A DNA stretch of 64,000 bases from Pedobacter jejuensis (GTDB lineage: Bacteria; Bacteroidota; Bacteroidia; Sphingobacteriales; Sphingobacteriaceae), in NCBI RefSeq assembly GCF_003725795.1, contig NZ_RBEE01000012.1:62001-126000 (forward strand), in the 5' to 3' direction. Below the pieces are notes generated by a model, which was not told the origin of the DNA, ran no database searches, and worked only from the letters and a program-made list of their open reading frames with translations. Shown piece after piece: positions 24,701 to 32,848 of the stretch (position 1 is its first letter; each line of letters starts with the position of its first letter). The translations under genes and the position numbers were made by a program.

Positions 24701-27686
24701 TGAATAGATTTTTAACGTATGGGATGTGGTTTGTAAAGGCAGTATCAATGTCATACCTCAACTTGCCTGTACCTTTGTGTCCGATTAAACTTGCATTGTA
24801 GAAAAGTTGTGTTGTTCTACTTCTCAAATCCATAAAATCTAACCAAATTTTATCAATTTCATTCTTTTTTACAGCATATTCATCGGCAAATTTTGTATTG
24901 CCATTGCCTGTATATGCAGATAGTTTAGTATCAAAAGCATATTTTGTGGCATTTGATTTTTGTTTGATTAATCCTGGTTCAAAAGTATAGGTGTAACTCG
25001 TTTCTTTGGTAAAAGATTGTTTGAATTTTTCATTATCGAAAACTAGGGCATTTTCTCTTATTGGGCCAATTAACAATGGATTTTCTGGGCGATTATTAGG
25101 GTTAATCAGTAACCGAGTTTCAGAAGTGGCAGCCGAGATAGTAGGTTTTTGGAGCGCAAAATTATTGGTAACCTTAAGCATGTAATTATCCAATTCCTGG
25201 CTTTCGGATGCACTAAGAATAGTTGGCTTGCTTACCGTAACCAAAGCATTAGTGGTATCTGCCAACACGCTGAAAATTGTTTTTTTACCGGCGGTGATGT
25301 TGTAATTTTTTAATGTTATCAGTTTATCCGCAGTGCGGATTTTAAAATCGTGAAAACCTGGTTTTACCACAAAAGAGTAACGCTGTAATTGTTGCGCCTG
25401 ATTAAAAAACACAGGAATATTATCAATATAAACAATGTTAGCAGGTAAAATGGCACCATCAAAAACCACAAAAGGCGCAACCTGTGTGGTGGTATCATTA
25501 GCGCTTTCAATTACATTATAAATTGGTTCGGGATGCATAAACCTAAAATACTCAATGGTATCTAACCCTAAGTTTTTGCTCCATTTAGTCCAAGCCATCT
25601 GGTCTAAAATGGTACTAACACTGCCGTTGGCTTCGTCAGCCTCAACCTTTATTTTATTGGATTTGTGCACCAAATATTTCCTTCCCATGTACGGCAATCT
25701 AACATTCGGAATATCCTTAAATTTGGATGTGAAAGCTTGTGCCGTTACATCTGTTTCGGGTACAGGTTTGCGGTTAATATCTGTAACCTTGACTAACATA
25801 TTCACCTTTTGCCCAGGATAAACCATATCCGGCGCAATCAATTTTAAATTTAACTGGTAAGGATTGTAAAATGTGCTTACTTCCCTTGTTTCTTCATCTC
25901 CATCCCAAAAATAATTGATGCGTATATGGCTAGCTTTTCGGCTATCGTTTTTTATCAGCGTATCTAAATTATTAGTGTAACCTCTTAAAAAGACTTTATT
26001 ATCTGCAAAAATAGTGTACCAAAAAGGCACTTTATATTCGTTAATAACCACCACACGCAAACTATCTTTATTTTGTACGGCGTTAATTTGCAGTTCGGGT
26101 TTTAATGATGTGATATAAATGGTTGCAGTATCTTTTGGGGTTTGTATTTCGATGTATTCGGCTCTATAATCGGTCTTTGCCATATAAGGCAAGGTAATAT
26201 TTTGCGAATTGATCACTACATCATCTTCTGCATAGCTAATTATTTTAGCTAGTTGACTTTCGCTTTTACCATTTACCAAATAGTTGATAACCAAACTGTC
26301 TTTTCTAAATTCAGATTTTATTTCAATTGGTTTAACGGCCTTCTTCGAACTCTTCCAATCGTTATAGGTTAGAGATTTAGAAGCCGTTCTCACTTCGTTG
26401 TTACTGTTTAAGAATTTCGCATCTAAATTAAACCTAAGGTTCGCTTTGGGAAAAATATCAGTAGGAAGAACAAGTTTAGTTTCGCCAACAGGATCTAGCG
26501 TGATAGTCTTTTGCCAAAGTGTATCAGGTACAAAAACCTTTTTATCGGTATAATAACTTATATCACCAGTAGTTAATGTAAGTTCTACTCTACCATCAGG
26601 CACTGCCAATTCATTTTCGTCGGTTGCTTTAAAATAAACAGTAATTAAACTATCTTTTGTTTGCTCATTTCTATCTGTTCGTAGCGAAAAATCAAGTGAT
26701 TTAAGTTCATAATCTTCATAACGGAAATTATTGCTGATGCGAAGCGCTTTCCTCGGCTTTTTAGACTTTTCTTCCAAACTAACACCATAATTTCTATCCA
26801 GCTTTAGGCTTAAACTATCTGCAAGCACGAAACTATATTCGTAACCCCCATTTTTGTATGGGTTGATGGTAGCTAATATTTTTTTAGCACCATCAGTTTG
26901 TAAAATCACATCTGCCGCTCTGTTTTTGATGTTTCCGCCGTTGGCATTAATAATAAAAGCTTTAAATTTTACAGTATCGAGCGGCTTATACATCGGTTTG
27001 CTAAAAACCATGTAGCCCGAAAACAATGGTTTAACACTTCTTTTCTTTTTAAAAACCGATTTAAACGGTTGCCAAAAATATTTTGTCGGGAACGAATAAG
27101 CTACTTTTTTAAAGAAAGACCAGTCTTCCCTATCATCATCATAGTAATTGTTATCAGCAACATCGTACTCAAAGAAATTACTTATCCCATCGTGCACCAC
27201 TTTAATAACACCTTCTTCTTTTGGTTTGCCAGCTTCTTTGGTATACGTACTTCTATATAGTTTCGCTTTAGCATCATATTGAGCTCGTTTTTTACCGTCA
27301 ATTTCTACAAAAGCACTAGTAATTAGGTTTCCTTTTACATCTGTTATGTAAAACTGAAAATCCTTTTCGTTATTAATAAATTGTAGTAAAACATTGTTTT
27401 CGCAATGTAAACTCGAATTGATAGCACCTCCGCTGGCATTTACAAGCAGGTAATTTCCGTAAGGTAAATCGGTCTTTTTGTAATCTTTGTAATAATCAGG
27501 GCTGATTAAAGTGTGGTAAAAACTATCATTAGCTTTTTTCTTATTTAAAACGCTAACAACCTCGTTGTCATTAATTTTATAAACAAATGTAGCATCGCTG
27601 GCTTGTTTGCTTTTAGATAATTTGTTTTGACTGAAACCTTTATAAGTGAAAACAAAAAGAGTGATGAGCATTAAAAGTATCTTCAT
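21777..27686 (-). CDS. Alpha-2-macroglobulin family protein with inserted CarboxypepD and TonB-plug domains
   Basis: This 1969-residue exported protein has a Sec signal peptide (residues 1-20, from the ATG at 27686; the frame is open 13 codons further but the extra residues would mask the signal). Macroglobulin-type beta domains fill residues 30-1100, with MVFSKPMYKPLDTVKFKAF as the MG2-like part. A CarboxypepD_reg-like domain (about 1106-1190) and a TonB-receptor plug-like domain (about 1205-1300, with SIRGSSTLSPNKKPLIILDG) come next, then the A2M domain (from about 1320) and a thioester-like CNEQ (Cys1526-Gln1529) before an alpha-alpha toroid. A2M proteins trap proteases. No beta-barrel is present, so the plug domain is not a transporter here. 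No PBP1C gene is adjacent. Confidence 0.88.
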   Translation of the reverse strand: MKILLMLITLFVFTYKGFSQNKLSKSKQASDATFVYKINDNEVVSVLNKKKANDSFYHTLISPDYYKDYKKTDLPYGNYLLVNASGGAINSSLHCENNVLLQFINNEKDFQFYITDVKGNLITSAFVEIDGKKRAQYDAKAKLYRSTYTKEAGKPKEEGVIKVVHDGISNFFEYDVADNNYYDDDREDWSFFKKVAYSFPTKYFWQPFKSVFKKKRSVKPLFSGYMVFSKPMYKPLDTVKFKAFIINANGGNIKNRAADVILQTDGAKKILATINPYKNGGYEYSFVLADSLSLKLDRNYGVSLEEKSKKPRKALRISNNFRYEDYELKSLDFSLRTDRNEQTKDSLITVYFKATDENELAVPDGRVELTLTTGDISYYTDKKVFVPDTLWQKTITLDPVGETKLVLPTDIFPKANLRFNLDAKFLNSNNEVRTASKSLTYNDWKSSKKAVKPIEIKSEFRKDSLVINYLVNGKSESQLAKIISYAEDDVVINSQNITLPYMAKTDYRAEYIEIQTPKDTATIYITSLKPELQINAVQNKDSLRVVVINEYKVPFWYTIFADNKVFLRGYTNNLDTLIKNDSRKASHIRINYFWDGDEETREVSTFYNPYQLNLKLIAPDMVYPGQKVNMLVKVTDINRKPVPETDVTAQAFTSKFKDIPNVRLPYMGRKYLVHKSNKIKVEADEANGSVSTILDQMAWTKWSKNLGLDTIEYFRFMHPEPIYNVIESANDTTTQVAPFVVFDGAILPANIVYIDNIPVFFNQAQQLQRYSFVVKPGFHDFKIRTADKLITLKNYNITAGKKTIFSVLADTTNALVTVSKPTILSASESQELDNYMLKVTNNFALQKPTISAATSETRLLINPNNRPENPLLIGPIRENALVFDNEKFKQSFTKETSYTYTFEPGLIKQKSNATKYAFDTKLSAYTGNGNTKFADEYAVKKNEIDKIWLDFMDLRSRTTQLFYNASLIGHKGTGKLRYDIDTAFTNHIPYVKNLFIYKTNQANYLRIHKGEINTDVLDSGKYKILFLLKDNSYFIADGINIKANGANYYKWNFLKIAAADAFSTKMDSIIKSTPKIGNYSSEGGTYVSEKIQTFFNSYLFDKNELKNTLQGRVLSSLTNKPISGIVVEVVGLDIKTISDAKGFFSFKTPEKGAIKISTTRYYDKVFDIVNGSVGDILLDTIDNNLKGVEIVGYGAVRKQNMTASATMSISSNDELNYALQGKSAGLELQEVSMISIRGSSTLSPNKKPLIILDGLPFDGDINVLDKDLVKDITILKDASATAIYGARAANGVIIIKSKKGNLATNLAGEPVAQQQTMRSNFNDEGFWQSKLITDENGVAKFTVKFPDDITKWTTRVMAMNGNRQTGYTEGNIKSFKSLSANFVSPLFATIGDSIKVIGKLMNYTPIEESGVRKFLYNGKEFKNSIVKFKNSHIDTVGINVTSKDSLNFEYTLAQENGYFDGERRKIPVFEAGVKETKGYFSALLKDTTINFGFDKQLGKITIRAEASIFPTLLDEMTKVRNYEYLCNEQLASKLKSLLLEKQLRKYLNQTFAHEKDINFILKKLYQTKNPQGTWGWWQNSNEEIWISLHVVEALLLAEKQGYKIELNKDVLRSYLISKMQESPNYSQLQTIKLLKLLDDKYDFKAWLLAFEKQELEKERKREESISPELLTVKNRISYKSTYSILEMMLLKQNAGIQIDLTDLLKLKKQTMFGSIYWGEENIRFWDNSIENTLLAYKILRNAGGYENELEKITLYFLEQRKDGQWRNTYEASLILETILPELISGTKKDEPASIKINEQTVNQFPFDKTINNPTDLKVAKSGKMAVYFTAYQQFQNAKPQKIDKDFKVNSSLIQNGSFVTKLKAGTLTKLKVEVEVKADADYVMIEIPIPAGCSYENKVQNFWGIETHREYFKNKTSIFCSKLKQGKYTFEIDLMPRYSGSYVLNPARAEMMYFPVFYGREGMKMVGIN

Positions 27687-27736
27687 TATTATAAACTGAT
27701 TTGGAATTTGTTCTAAATACTCCATTCATAAATGAG

Positions 27737-27804
27737 TGGAGCAATGGCGGGATGTTTATCTTATCAGGGATGATAAGCAAATAATGATTTTGGAGATGGA
27801 TTAT
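27737..27804 (+). pseudogene. Remnant of a duplicated WD40 gene 3' end
   Basis: This stretch matches the last 70 bases of the WD40 gene (21606-21680): both begin with TGGAGCAATG and share GATGATA(A/G)GCAA and GGAGATGGA at the same spacing. The remnant would read WSNGGMFILS then DDKQIMILEMD, but about four bases are missing, which breaks the frame. It lies just upstream of the macroglobulin gene on the opposite strand, so the WD40 gene (or its end) was once present on both sides of it. Confidence 0.7.
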
Positions 27805-27810
27805 AATGTT

Positions 27811-28527
27811 TTAAGCATTAAGAAAGCGACTAACCCTATTTAAAAAAGTTGGTGTCTTTATCACCCCGAAACCACCTAAAATACTATATTTCATTTTCAT
27901 GGTGATGGTAAGGGGTTCAGTTTTTTTTAGATTTATTTTAAAATTCTGGCTTTCAAATCCTATATAAATACATTCTAGCATCAGTCCATTTTTGAAGCGG
28001 TTTTTGTTTACTCTGATTTCGAAATTTCCATCCTTATCGGTAACTGTAGCAACGGTTGTTCCCTTTATTCTCACACGTCCACCAATTATTGGCAAACTTT
28101 CATCACTATCAATAACTTTTCCTTTTATGGTGATAGAATCATTTTCGAGTGGCGAAACACTTTTTTCGATTGCAAACTTCTTTGCATCGGTTTGATGTGT
28201 TGGATAAGATTTATTGATTGCGCCACTTAACTTCGGAATACTTAAAAAGGCAACTAATGAGGCAGCAATTAAACTTGGCTTAAATCTATCCATCGAAAAG
28301 ATGGGTTTTATCTCAATTAACCGATTAATTTGTTCGGGTTTAAACCTTCCGCAGCTAAGGCCTTGATTTTTAGTTAGCCAAATTTTTAAATCGTGATCAG
28401 AAAATTGGGTAAAATCAATAACAGACTTTTGGCATGAACTGCAAAATCGGCCGATCTCATTAGCTTGCATGTTTAACCATTTTTTATTACAAGGATTGTT
28501 AATTGAAATTTTAACGGAGGTTGCCAT
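27811..28527 (-). CDS. Membrane protein: N-terminal Cys motif, one helix, periplasmic CarboxypepD_reg-like domain
   Basis: The 238-residue protein starts with a cysteine-rich cytoplasmic segment (NPCNKKWLNM, then RFCSSCQKSVIDF, then LSCGRFKPEQINR, residues 11-75), possibly a metal site built from four Cys. A single hydrophobic helix follows (residues 90-108), and a beta-sandwich domain of the CarboxypepD_reg type (ITIKGKVIDSDESLPIIGG, residues 132-215). The same layout is found at 41204-41884. The gene lies 35 bases behind the NlpC/P60 peptidase gene and 125 bases before the macroglobulin gene on the same strand, so the three may be one transcript. The first domain has no function known to me. 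Confidence 0.72.
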   Translation of the reverse strand: MATSVKISINNPCNKKWLNMQANEIGRFCSSCQKSVIDFTQFSDHDLKIWLTKNQGLSCGRFKPEQINRLIEIKPIFSMDRFKPSLIAASLVAFLSIPKLSGAINKSYPTHQTDAKKFAIEKSVSPLENDSITIKGKVIDSDESLPIIGGRVRIKGTTVATVTDKDGNFEIRVNKNRFKNGLMLECIYIGFESQNFKINLKKTEPLTITMKMKYSILGGFGVIKTPTFLNRVSRFLNA

Positions 28528-28562
28528 AGAATCAGTTTTATACCATGATGCAACTTTAATGC

Positions 28563-29348
28563 TTATTCCACAAAACGCTTTATAATTCTAAGTTTATGGC
28601 TGTAAACGCCCAATTCTCTATTAAAAATCCCTTGGTCATCAATAGGGTCGATTTTTACTTTTGCTGAAGAATGAATAATCTCATTCGGACCTAGCATAAT
28701 ACCAACATGGGTGATTTTTCCCTCGGCATTATCAAAAAATGCTACATCGCCAGGTTTACATTCAGCTAAAAAACCTACTAATTCTCCTTGCTCCGCTTGC
28801 TGAGATGCATCTCTGTTTAATTTAATGTTAAGCATTTTAAAAACAGCTTGTACAAAGCCAGAACAATCTAAACCGAATAAGTTTCTACCTCCCCACAGGT
28901 ACGGAATATTTTGAAAAAATTTAGCTGTTGATTCAACTTCTGCTTTGAAATTGGCTTTTGAACTATCGTGAGGTATAAAATTTAATTTGAACTTTTCCTT
29001 ACCAGCATAACAATATCCATCGGCTAAATATGGCAAATTGCTGGCCGGGCTTAAATGATACAAGCTTCCATCAGTTGCTGTTAAAGTATTATCGAAATTT
29101 AAAGGTGATAGGAATTTGCAATCTTGCATTTCAATAAATTCCTGCTGTGTTATAGGGGCCAGCTGCCTAAAATCCATCCAACCTTCGTAACCGTCATAAC
29201 CATTCTGTATTAGCCACCATCGCTCTTCTTTCTGAATAATTTCAACATGTTCGCCAAAAAGTAGCTGCGAAACAATTTCTGCTTTATCAGATGCGCTTGC
29301 CCTTAAAGGTGCGACTGCAACTCTGCAAATACCGTATTGATTTTCCAT
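28563..29348 (-). CDS. NlpC/P60 family cell-wall peptidase with SH3b-type N-terminus
   Basis: A 261-residue enzyme with N-terminal SH3-like domains (residues 1-120, VAPLRASASDKAEIVSQLL at the start) and a C40 peptidase domain. The catalytic Cys is in LDCSGFVQAVF near residue 162, the His in KITHVGIMLG near residue 218 and a third polar residue in EIIHSSAK. This matches dipeptidyl-peptidase VI-like enzymes that cut gamma-D-Glu-diamino acid bonds in peptidoglycan fragments. No signal peptide is visible, so it is probably a cytoplasmic recycling enzyme. ATG 29348 is preferred to the upstream GTG at 29363. Confidence 0.88.
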   Translation of the reverse strand: MENQYGICRVAVAPLRASASDKAEIVSQLLFGEHVEIIQKEERWWLIQNGYDGYEGWMDFRQLAPITQQEFIEMQDCKFLSPLNFDNTLTATDGSLYHLSPASNLPYLADGYCYAGKEKFKLNFIPHDSSKANFKAEVESTAKFFQNIPYLWGGRNLFGLDCSGFVQAVFKMLNIKLNRDASQQAEQGELVGFLAECKPGDVAFFDNAEGKITHVGIMLGPNEIIHSSAKVKIDPIDDQGIFNRELGVYSHKLRIIKRFVE

Positions 29349-29458
29349 TTTGATTATTGGCACAATTCTGAGGTAAACTTAAGAAATTCCAGTAAGCGAC
29401 TAACATTTTGATTGCAATTTTGTTAATTTTATGAAGATAAAAACTAAATCTCCTTACC

Positions 29459-29911
29459 ATGAACTTTAAGAAAATACTAATAGCCGTTGATAATAGCACT
29501 TGCTCTGAAAAAGCGGCTAAAGCAGGTTACGAAATTGCAGTCAAATTTGATGCAGAAGTTGCACTGGTTAACATCATTGAGCCTATACCAGCAAACGTTA
29601 ATCCTGATTTAACCCTTGCTCCTGTTTTTTTAGAGACTTATGATAATAGCGATGAAAACAGTCACGTACTATTAAAGGAAATGGAAAACAAATTTTCTGG
29701 CGGAATTAAAACTACCTACCTATGTGTAGTTGATACTGCAGCTCATGGTATAATTCAACAATCTGATGAATGGGGTTCTGATTTAATTGTAATCGGCACT
29801 TATGGCAGAACAGGTTTATACCACTTTTTAATGGGCAGTGTTGCGGAGCATGTGGCCAGAAAATCGGCTTGCCCGGTGCTAATTATTCCAAACAAAAGCG
29901 ATATCGATTAA
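29459..29911 (+). CDS. Universal stress protein (UspA family)
   Basis: The 150-residue protein is a single UspA domain. The start KKILIAVDNSTCSEKA holds the first strand and nucleotide loop, and the C-terminal GTYGRTGLYHFLMGSVAEHVA near residue 118 is the G2xG9GS ATP-binding motif, so this is probably the ATP-binding type. No membrane segment. It is 12 bases upstream of the beta-lactamase-like gene and probably co-transcribed with it. Function is a general stress role by family. Confidence 0.92.
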   Translation: MNFKKILIAVDNSTCSEKAAKAGYEIAVKFDAEVALVNIIEPIPANVNPDLTLAPVFLETYDNSDENSHVLLKEMENKFSGGIKTTYLCVVDTAAHGIIQQSDEWGSDLIVIGTYGRTGLYHFLMGSVAEHVARKSACPVLIIPNKSDID

Positions 29912-29923
29912 TCAATATCGTTC

Positions 29924-31171
29924 ATGAAAAAGATTATATATTCAAATATCCTTATTGCTTTCCTTATTTGGAGTTCAGCAGTTGCGCAAACTACTCAACA
30001 AAAAGTTTCAATTGTTGAGCTTTCAAAAATAGATGCTTTATTTAAAGAGTATTTAAGCAAAGGATGGATTAAAGGCATTACCGCGAACATTGCTGTTGAT
30101 GGTAAAACTGTGTATAATAAAGCCTTCGGTAATAATTTGAACAGACCGTTGAAAACCGATGATATTTTAAGAATTGCCTCGCAAACTAAAGCTGTTACTT
30201 GTACTGCTGTGATGATTTTATTTGATGAAGGTAAATTTAAATTGGATGATCCGATTTCGAATTACATTCCAGCTTTTAAAAATCCAAAAGTATTAGATAA
30301 GTTTAATCCTTCTGATTCGAGCTATACTACAAAACCAGCAAATCACGAAGTTACCATCAGAGAATTACTCACCCATACTTCCGGGCTTGGCTATGCCCAA
30401 ATTGGATCTCCGGAGATGAATGCGATATATGCAAAAGCGGGCATCGAAGCCGGTTTTGTTATTCATAAAAAACTTTTAGAAACAGAAATCAATAAATTGG
30501 GAGCCTTACCGCTTGCAAATCAACCTGGAGAAAGCTGGCATTATAGCCTAAGCATGGATGTTTTAGGTAGATTGGTTGAAGTAGCTTCAGGTTTAAGCTT
30601 AGATAGTTTTTTTAAGCAAAGAATTTTTGTGCCACTTAATATGGTTGATACGTATTTCGCACTTCCTAAAAGTAAACAGAATAGATTAGCCACTGTTTAT
30701 ACAGAAGACGAAAAAACACATCAGGTAAAAGTTTGGAAAGATGGTACTTTTCCAGGAGCAACAATTAATTATCCAATTAATGAAAACGGTTATTTCGCTG
30801 GCGGAGCGGGCTTGGTTTCCACCTCAAAAGATTATGGAGTTTTTCTGCAAATGTTACTGAATGGTGGCACGTATAATGGGAAAAGAATACTTTCGGAAAA
30901 CAGCGTTAATTTAATGACTACCAACCAAATAGGAAGCATTCCTTTCGGAGATAATACATTTGGTTTAGGATTTGAAGTTGTGACTGCAAAAGGAGCGAAA
31001 AATTCTAATAAAAGCGTTGGCTCCTACAGTTGGGGAGGTTTCTTTGGTTCCAATTTCTGGGTAGATCCAAAAAAGAAAATTGTTGCTCAAATTTATGTTC
31101 AGCAGTGGCCATTTTCTCACGGCGAAATTGCCGGAAAATTTCACTCGATAATTTACAAAGCCATTAATTAG
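29924..31171 (+). CDS. Exported serine hydrolase of the class C beta-lactamase/PBP-like family
   Basis: A 415-residue protein with a signal peptide (cut near AVAQ21). The catalytic S86-x-x-K89 (in RIASQTKAV), the second motif WHYSLSMDVLG near residue 204 (Tyr-Ser instead of Tyr-x-Asn) and a C-terminal YSWGGFFGS region near residue 367 identify the family; members include DD-peptidases, esterases and beta-lactamases. The substrate cannot be told from sequence, and drug resistance should not be assumed. It closes the two-gene unit with UspA, before a strong hairpin. Confidence 0.88.
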   Translation: MKKIIYSNILIAFLIWSSAVAQTTQQKVSIVELSKIDALFKEYLSKGWIKGITANIAVDGKTVYNKAFGNNLNRPLKTDDILRIASQTKAVTCTAVMILFDEGKFKLDDPISNYIPAFKNPKVLDKFNPSDSSYTTKPANHEVTIRELLTHTSGLGYAQIGSPEMNAIYAKAGIEAGFVIHKKLLETEINKLGALPLANQPGESWHYSLSMDVLGRLVEVASGLSLDSFFKQRIFVPLNMVDTYFALPKSKQNRLATVYTEDEKTHQVKVWKDGTFPGATINYPINENGYFAGGAGLVSTSKDYGVFLQMLLNGGTYNGKRILSENSVNLMTTNQIGSIPFGDNTFGLGFEVVTAKGAKNSNKSVGSYSWGGFFGSNFWVDPKKKIVAQIYVQQWPFSHGEIAGKFHSIIYKAIN

Positions 31172-31183
31172 CTGTAAAAAATA

Positions 31184-31207
31184 AAGTCCCGATTTGCATC
31201 GGGACTT
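31184..31207. terminator. Bidirectional hairpin terminator
   Basis: Perfect 10-bp stem AAGTCCCGAT/ATCGGGACTT with a TTGC loop, between the converging hydrolase and ferredoxin genes. On the minus strand it is followed by TTATTTTTT, a good U-tract; on the plus strand by TTAAATATT, a poorer one. Confidence 0.85.
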
Positions 31208-31237
31208 AAATATTATAAAAATTGTTATTCTAAAAGT

Positions 31238-31588
31238 TTAATTTTCTTGATGTAACCAGGCTTTTTTCGCTAACAATTCTTCTTCTGTTTCACGGATATC
31301 TTCATCATCTACACAACAATCTACCGGGCAAACCGCGGCACATTGAGGTTCATCATGAAATCCCTTACATTCTGTACATTTATCCGATACGATATAATAA
31401 ACCTCATCAGAAACTGCTTCTTGCGATGCATCAGCTTCAATTTGTTGATTACCAAAATCAATAATTCCGTTTAAATTGGTACCGTCAGAAAAACGCCAAG
31501 CTGTACCGGCATCATATATTGCGTTGTTAGGACATTCTGGTTCGCAAGCCCCACAATTTATACATTCGTCTGTTATTTTAATCGCCAT
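31238..31588 (-). CDS. 4Fe-4S ferredoxin (two clusters)
   Basis: A 116-residue ferredoxin. The first motif is CINCGACEPECPNNAIYDAG (residues 10-29); the second is CTECKGFHDEPQCAAVCPVDCC, near residue 74, with the longer Cys spacing of Allochromatium-type ferredoxins. The C-terminal tail is acidic. It is divergent from the acyl-CoA reductase gene, a frequent pairing in Bacteroidota. Possible partners are not identified in the window. Confidence 0.93.
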   Translation of the reverse strand: MAIKITDECINCGACEPECPNNAIYDAGTAWRFSDGTNLNGIIDFGNQQIEADASQEAVSDEVYYIVSDKCTECKGFHDEPQCAAVCPVDCCVDDEDIRETEEELLAKKAWLHQEN

Positions 31589-31615
31589 GTTTTCGTCTAA
31601 TTCTTTTGCTTAGTT

Positions 31616-31636
31616 TACCTTTGCGCTGCAAATATA
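31616..31636. promoter_or_regulatory. Divergent -7 elements of the ferredoxin and acyl-CoA reductase genes
   Basis: In the 78-base gap, TACCTTTG (31616-31623) fits TAnnTTTG on the plus strand, toward the reductase, and TATATTTG (minus, 31636-31629) fits it toward the ferredoxin. They are only five bases apart, so RNA polymerase could not use both at once. -33 elements are weak on both sides. Confidence 0.45.
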
Positions 31637-31666
31637 GCACTTAATCATTTAATAATAATTCTAAAT

Positions 31667-32683
31667 ATGTCAGTTTTAAATATAGATAAAGTAATTATTG
31701 CCTATAAACGTTTGGGCAAAGCGCTTTCCAATCCTACTGATATTTTAGAAAATTCTATCATTTCTGCTCAAAACAGTAACGCCTGGTTCACGGAAGAAAA
31801 TGTAAGAAAATCAGTTTCATCTTTCGCAGAAATGCTTAACGATAATGATATTGACGAGTGGTTTAAATCGATTAAATTTAGTAATTCGCCAAAAAAAATT
31901 GGGTTAATCCTTGCGGGTAACATCCCCATGGTTGGGCTACACGATGTTTTGACCGTTCTGGCAACTGGAAATATTGCACTAATAAAGCTTTCTTCATCAG
32001 ATGATAAATTAATCAAAACCATCATCTCAGAACTTATAAATACAGAAACTGGTTTCGAAGATAGAATAGAATACGTAGAACGATTAAAAGATTTTGATGC
32101 CGTTATTGCTACAGGAAGCAATAATTCATCCCGATATTTTGATTACTATTTTGGTAAAGTTCCAAACATCATCAGGAAAAACAGAAATAGTGTGGCTGTA
32201 TTAAATGGAGATGAATCATTTGATGATATCCAGAATTTAGGTGCTGATATATTTGATTACTTTGGATTAGGCTGCAGAAATGTTTCTAAAATTTATTATC
32301 CAAAAGGTTACGATATTGCAAAATTTTATGAAGGCATAGAAAGCTTTCAGCCTACAATAAATCACTTTAAATACAACAACAATTACGATTACAACAAATC
32401 TATATATCTAGTAAATACCGCAAAACATTTTGATAATGGCTTTTTATTACTAAAAGAAGATGAAAGTTTGGCTTCACCATTGGCTGTTTTATTTTATGAA
32501 GAATATAACGAATTAAAGGAGGTTGAGGAAAAACTTAAAGATAAATCTGCACAAATTCAATGCGTAATCACAAATTCTCCATTGAATTTGAAAACATATG
32601 GTTTTGGGCAAAGTCAACACCCTAAGCTTTGGGATTATGCTGATGATGTAAATACCGTTGAGTTTTTGAATGAGTTGATTTAA
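31667..32683 (+). CDS. LuxC-type acyl-CoA reductase
   Basis: The 338-residue protein is a LuxC-like fatty acyl (CoA) reductase, related to aldehyde dehydrogenases. Cofactor-binding elements are KKIGLILAGNIPMVGLHD near residue 76, and the catalytic Cys is in DYFGLGCRNVSKIYYP near residue 205. Its usual partner in luminous bacteria, LuxE, is not nearby, and it is shorter than luminous LuxC (about 480 residues); the family in Bacteroidota is conserved but its physiological substrate is unclear. Transcribed alone, divergent from the ferredoxin gene. Confidence 0.85.
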   Translation: MSVLNIDKVIIAYKRLGKALSNPTDILENSIISAQNSNAWFTEENVRKSVSSFAEMLNDNDIDEWFKSIKFSNSPKKIGLILAGNIPMVGLHDVLTVLATGNIALIKLSSSDDKLIKTIISELINTETGFEDRIEYVERLKDFDAVIATGSNNSSRYFDYYFGKVPNIIRKNRNSVAVLNGDESFDDIQNLGADIFDYFGLGCRNVSKIYYPKGYDIAKFYEGIESFQPTINHFKYNNNYDYNKSIYLVNTAKHFDNGFLLLKEDESLASPLAVLFYEEYNELKEVEEKLKDKSAQIQCVITNSPLNLKTYGFGQSQHPKLWDYADDVNTVEFLNELI

Positions 32684-32696
32684 GTAGTACTAACTC

Positions 32697-32848
32697 TTAG
32701 AAACCTAAGTTTGATTTGAACTTAATATTTTGCTGTGTTTATCGCCGTATTGCTTGTAAGACACGTCTTGCTGAATTTAATTCGGCATCTTTCCTGCAAA
32801 ATAGACCCTGAAATGAATTCAGGGTAACGTTATATAAAAAAGCAGCTT
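32697..32848. repeat. Intergenic duplicated element, copy A
   Basis: About 150 bases, related along its length to 33245-33379: both carry TAGAACCT, a TATCGCCGTATTG core, the palindromic CGTC..TAACG element (here 32764-32829) with TTTCCTGCAAAAT in the centre and GACCCTGAAATGAATTCA, and end in AAAAAGCAGCTT. It is part of an 800-base gap with no gene. Confidence 0.7.

Noticed and set aside
29923..31171. Antibiotic-resistance beta-lactamase
   Set aside because: The SxxK fold is shared by esterases and DD-peptidases, and the second motif is not the beta-lactamase YxN; resistance is not supported.
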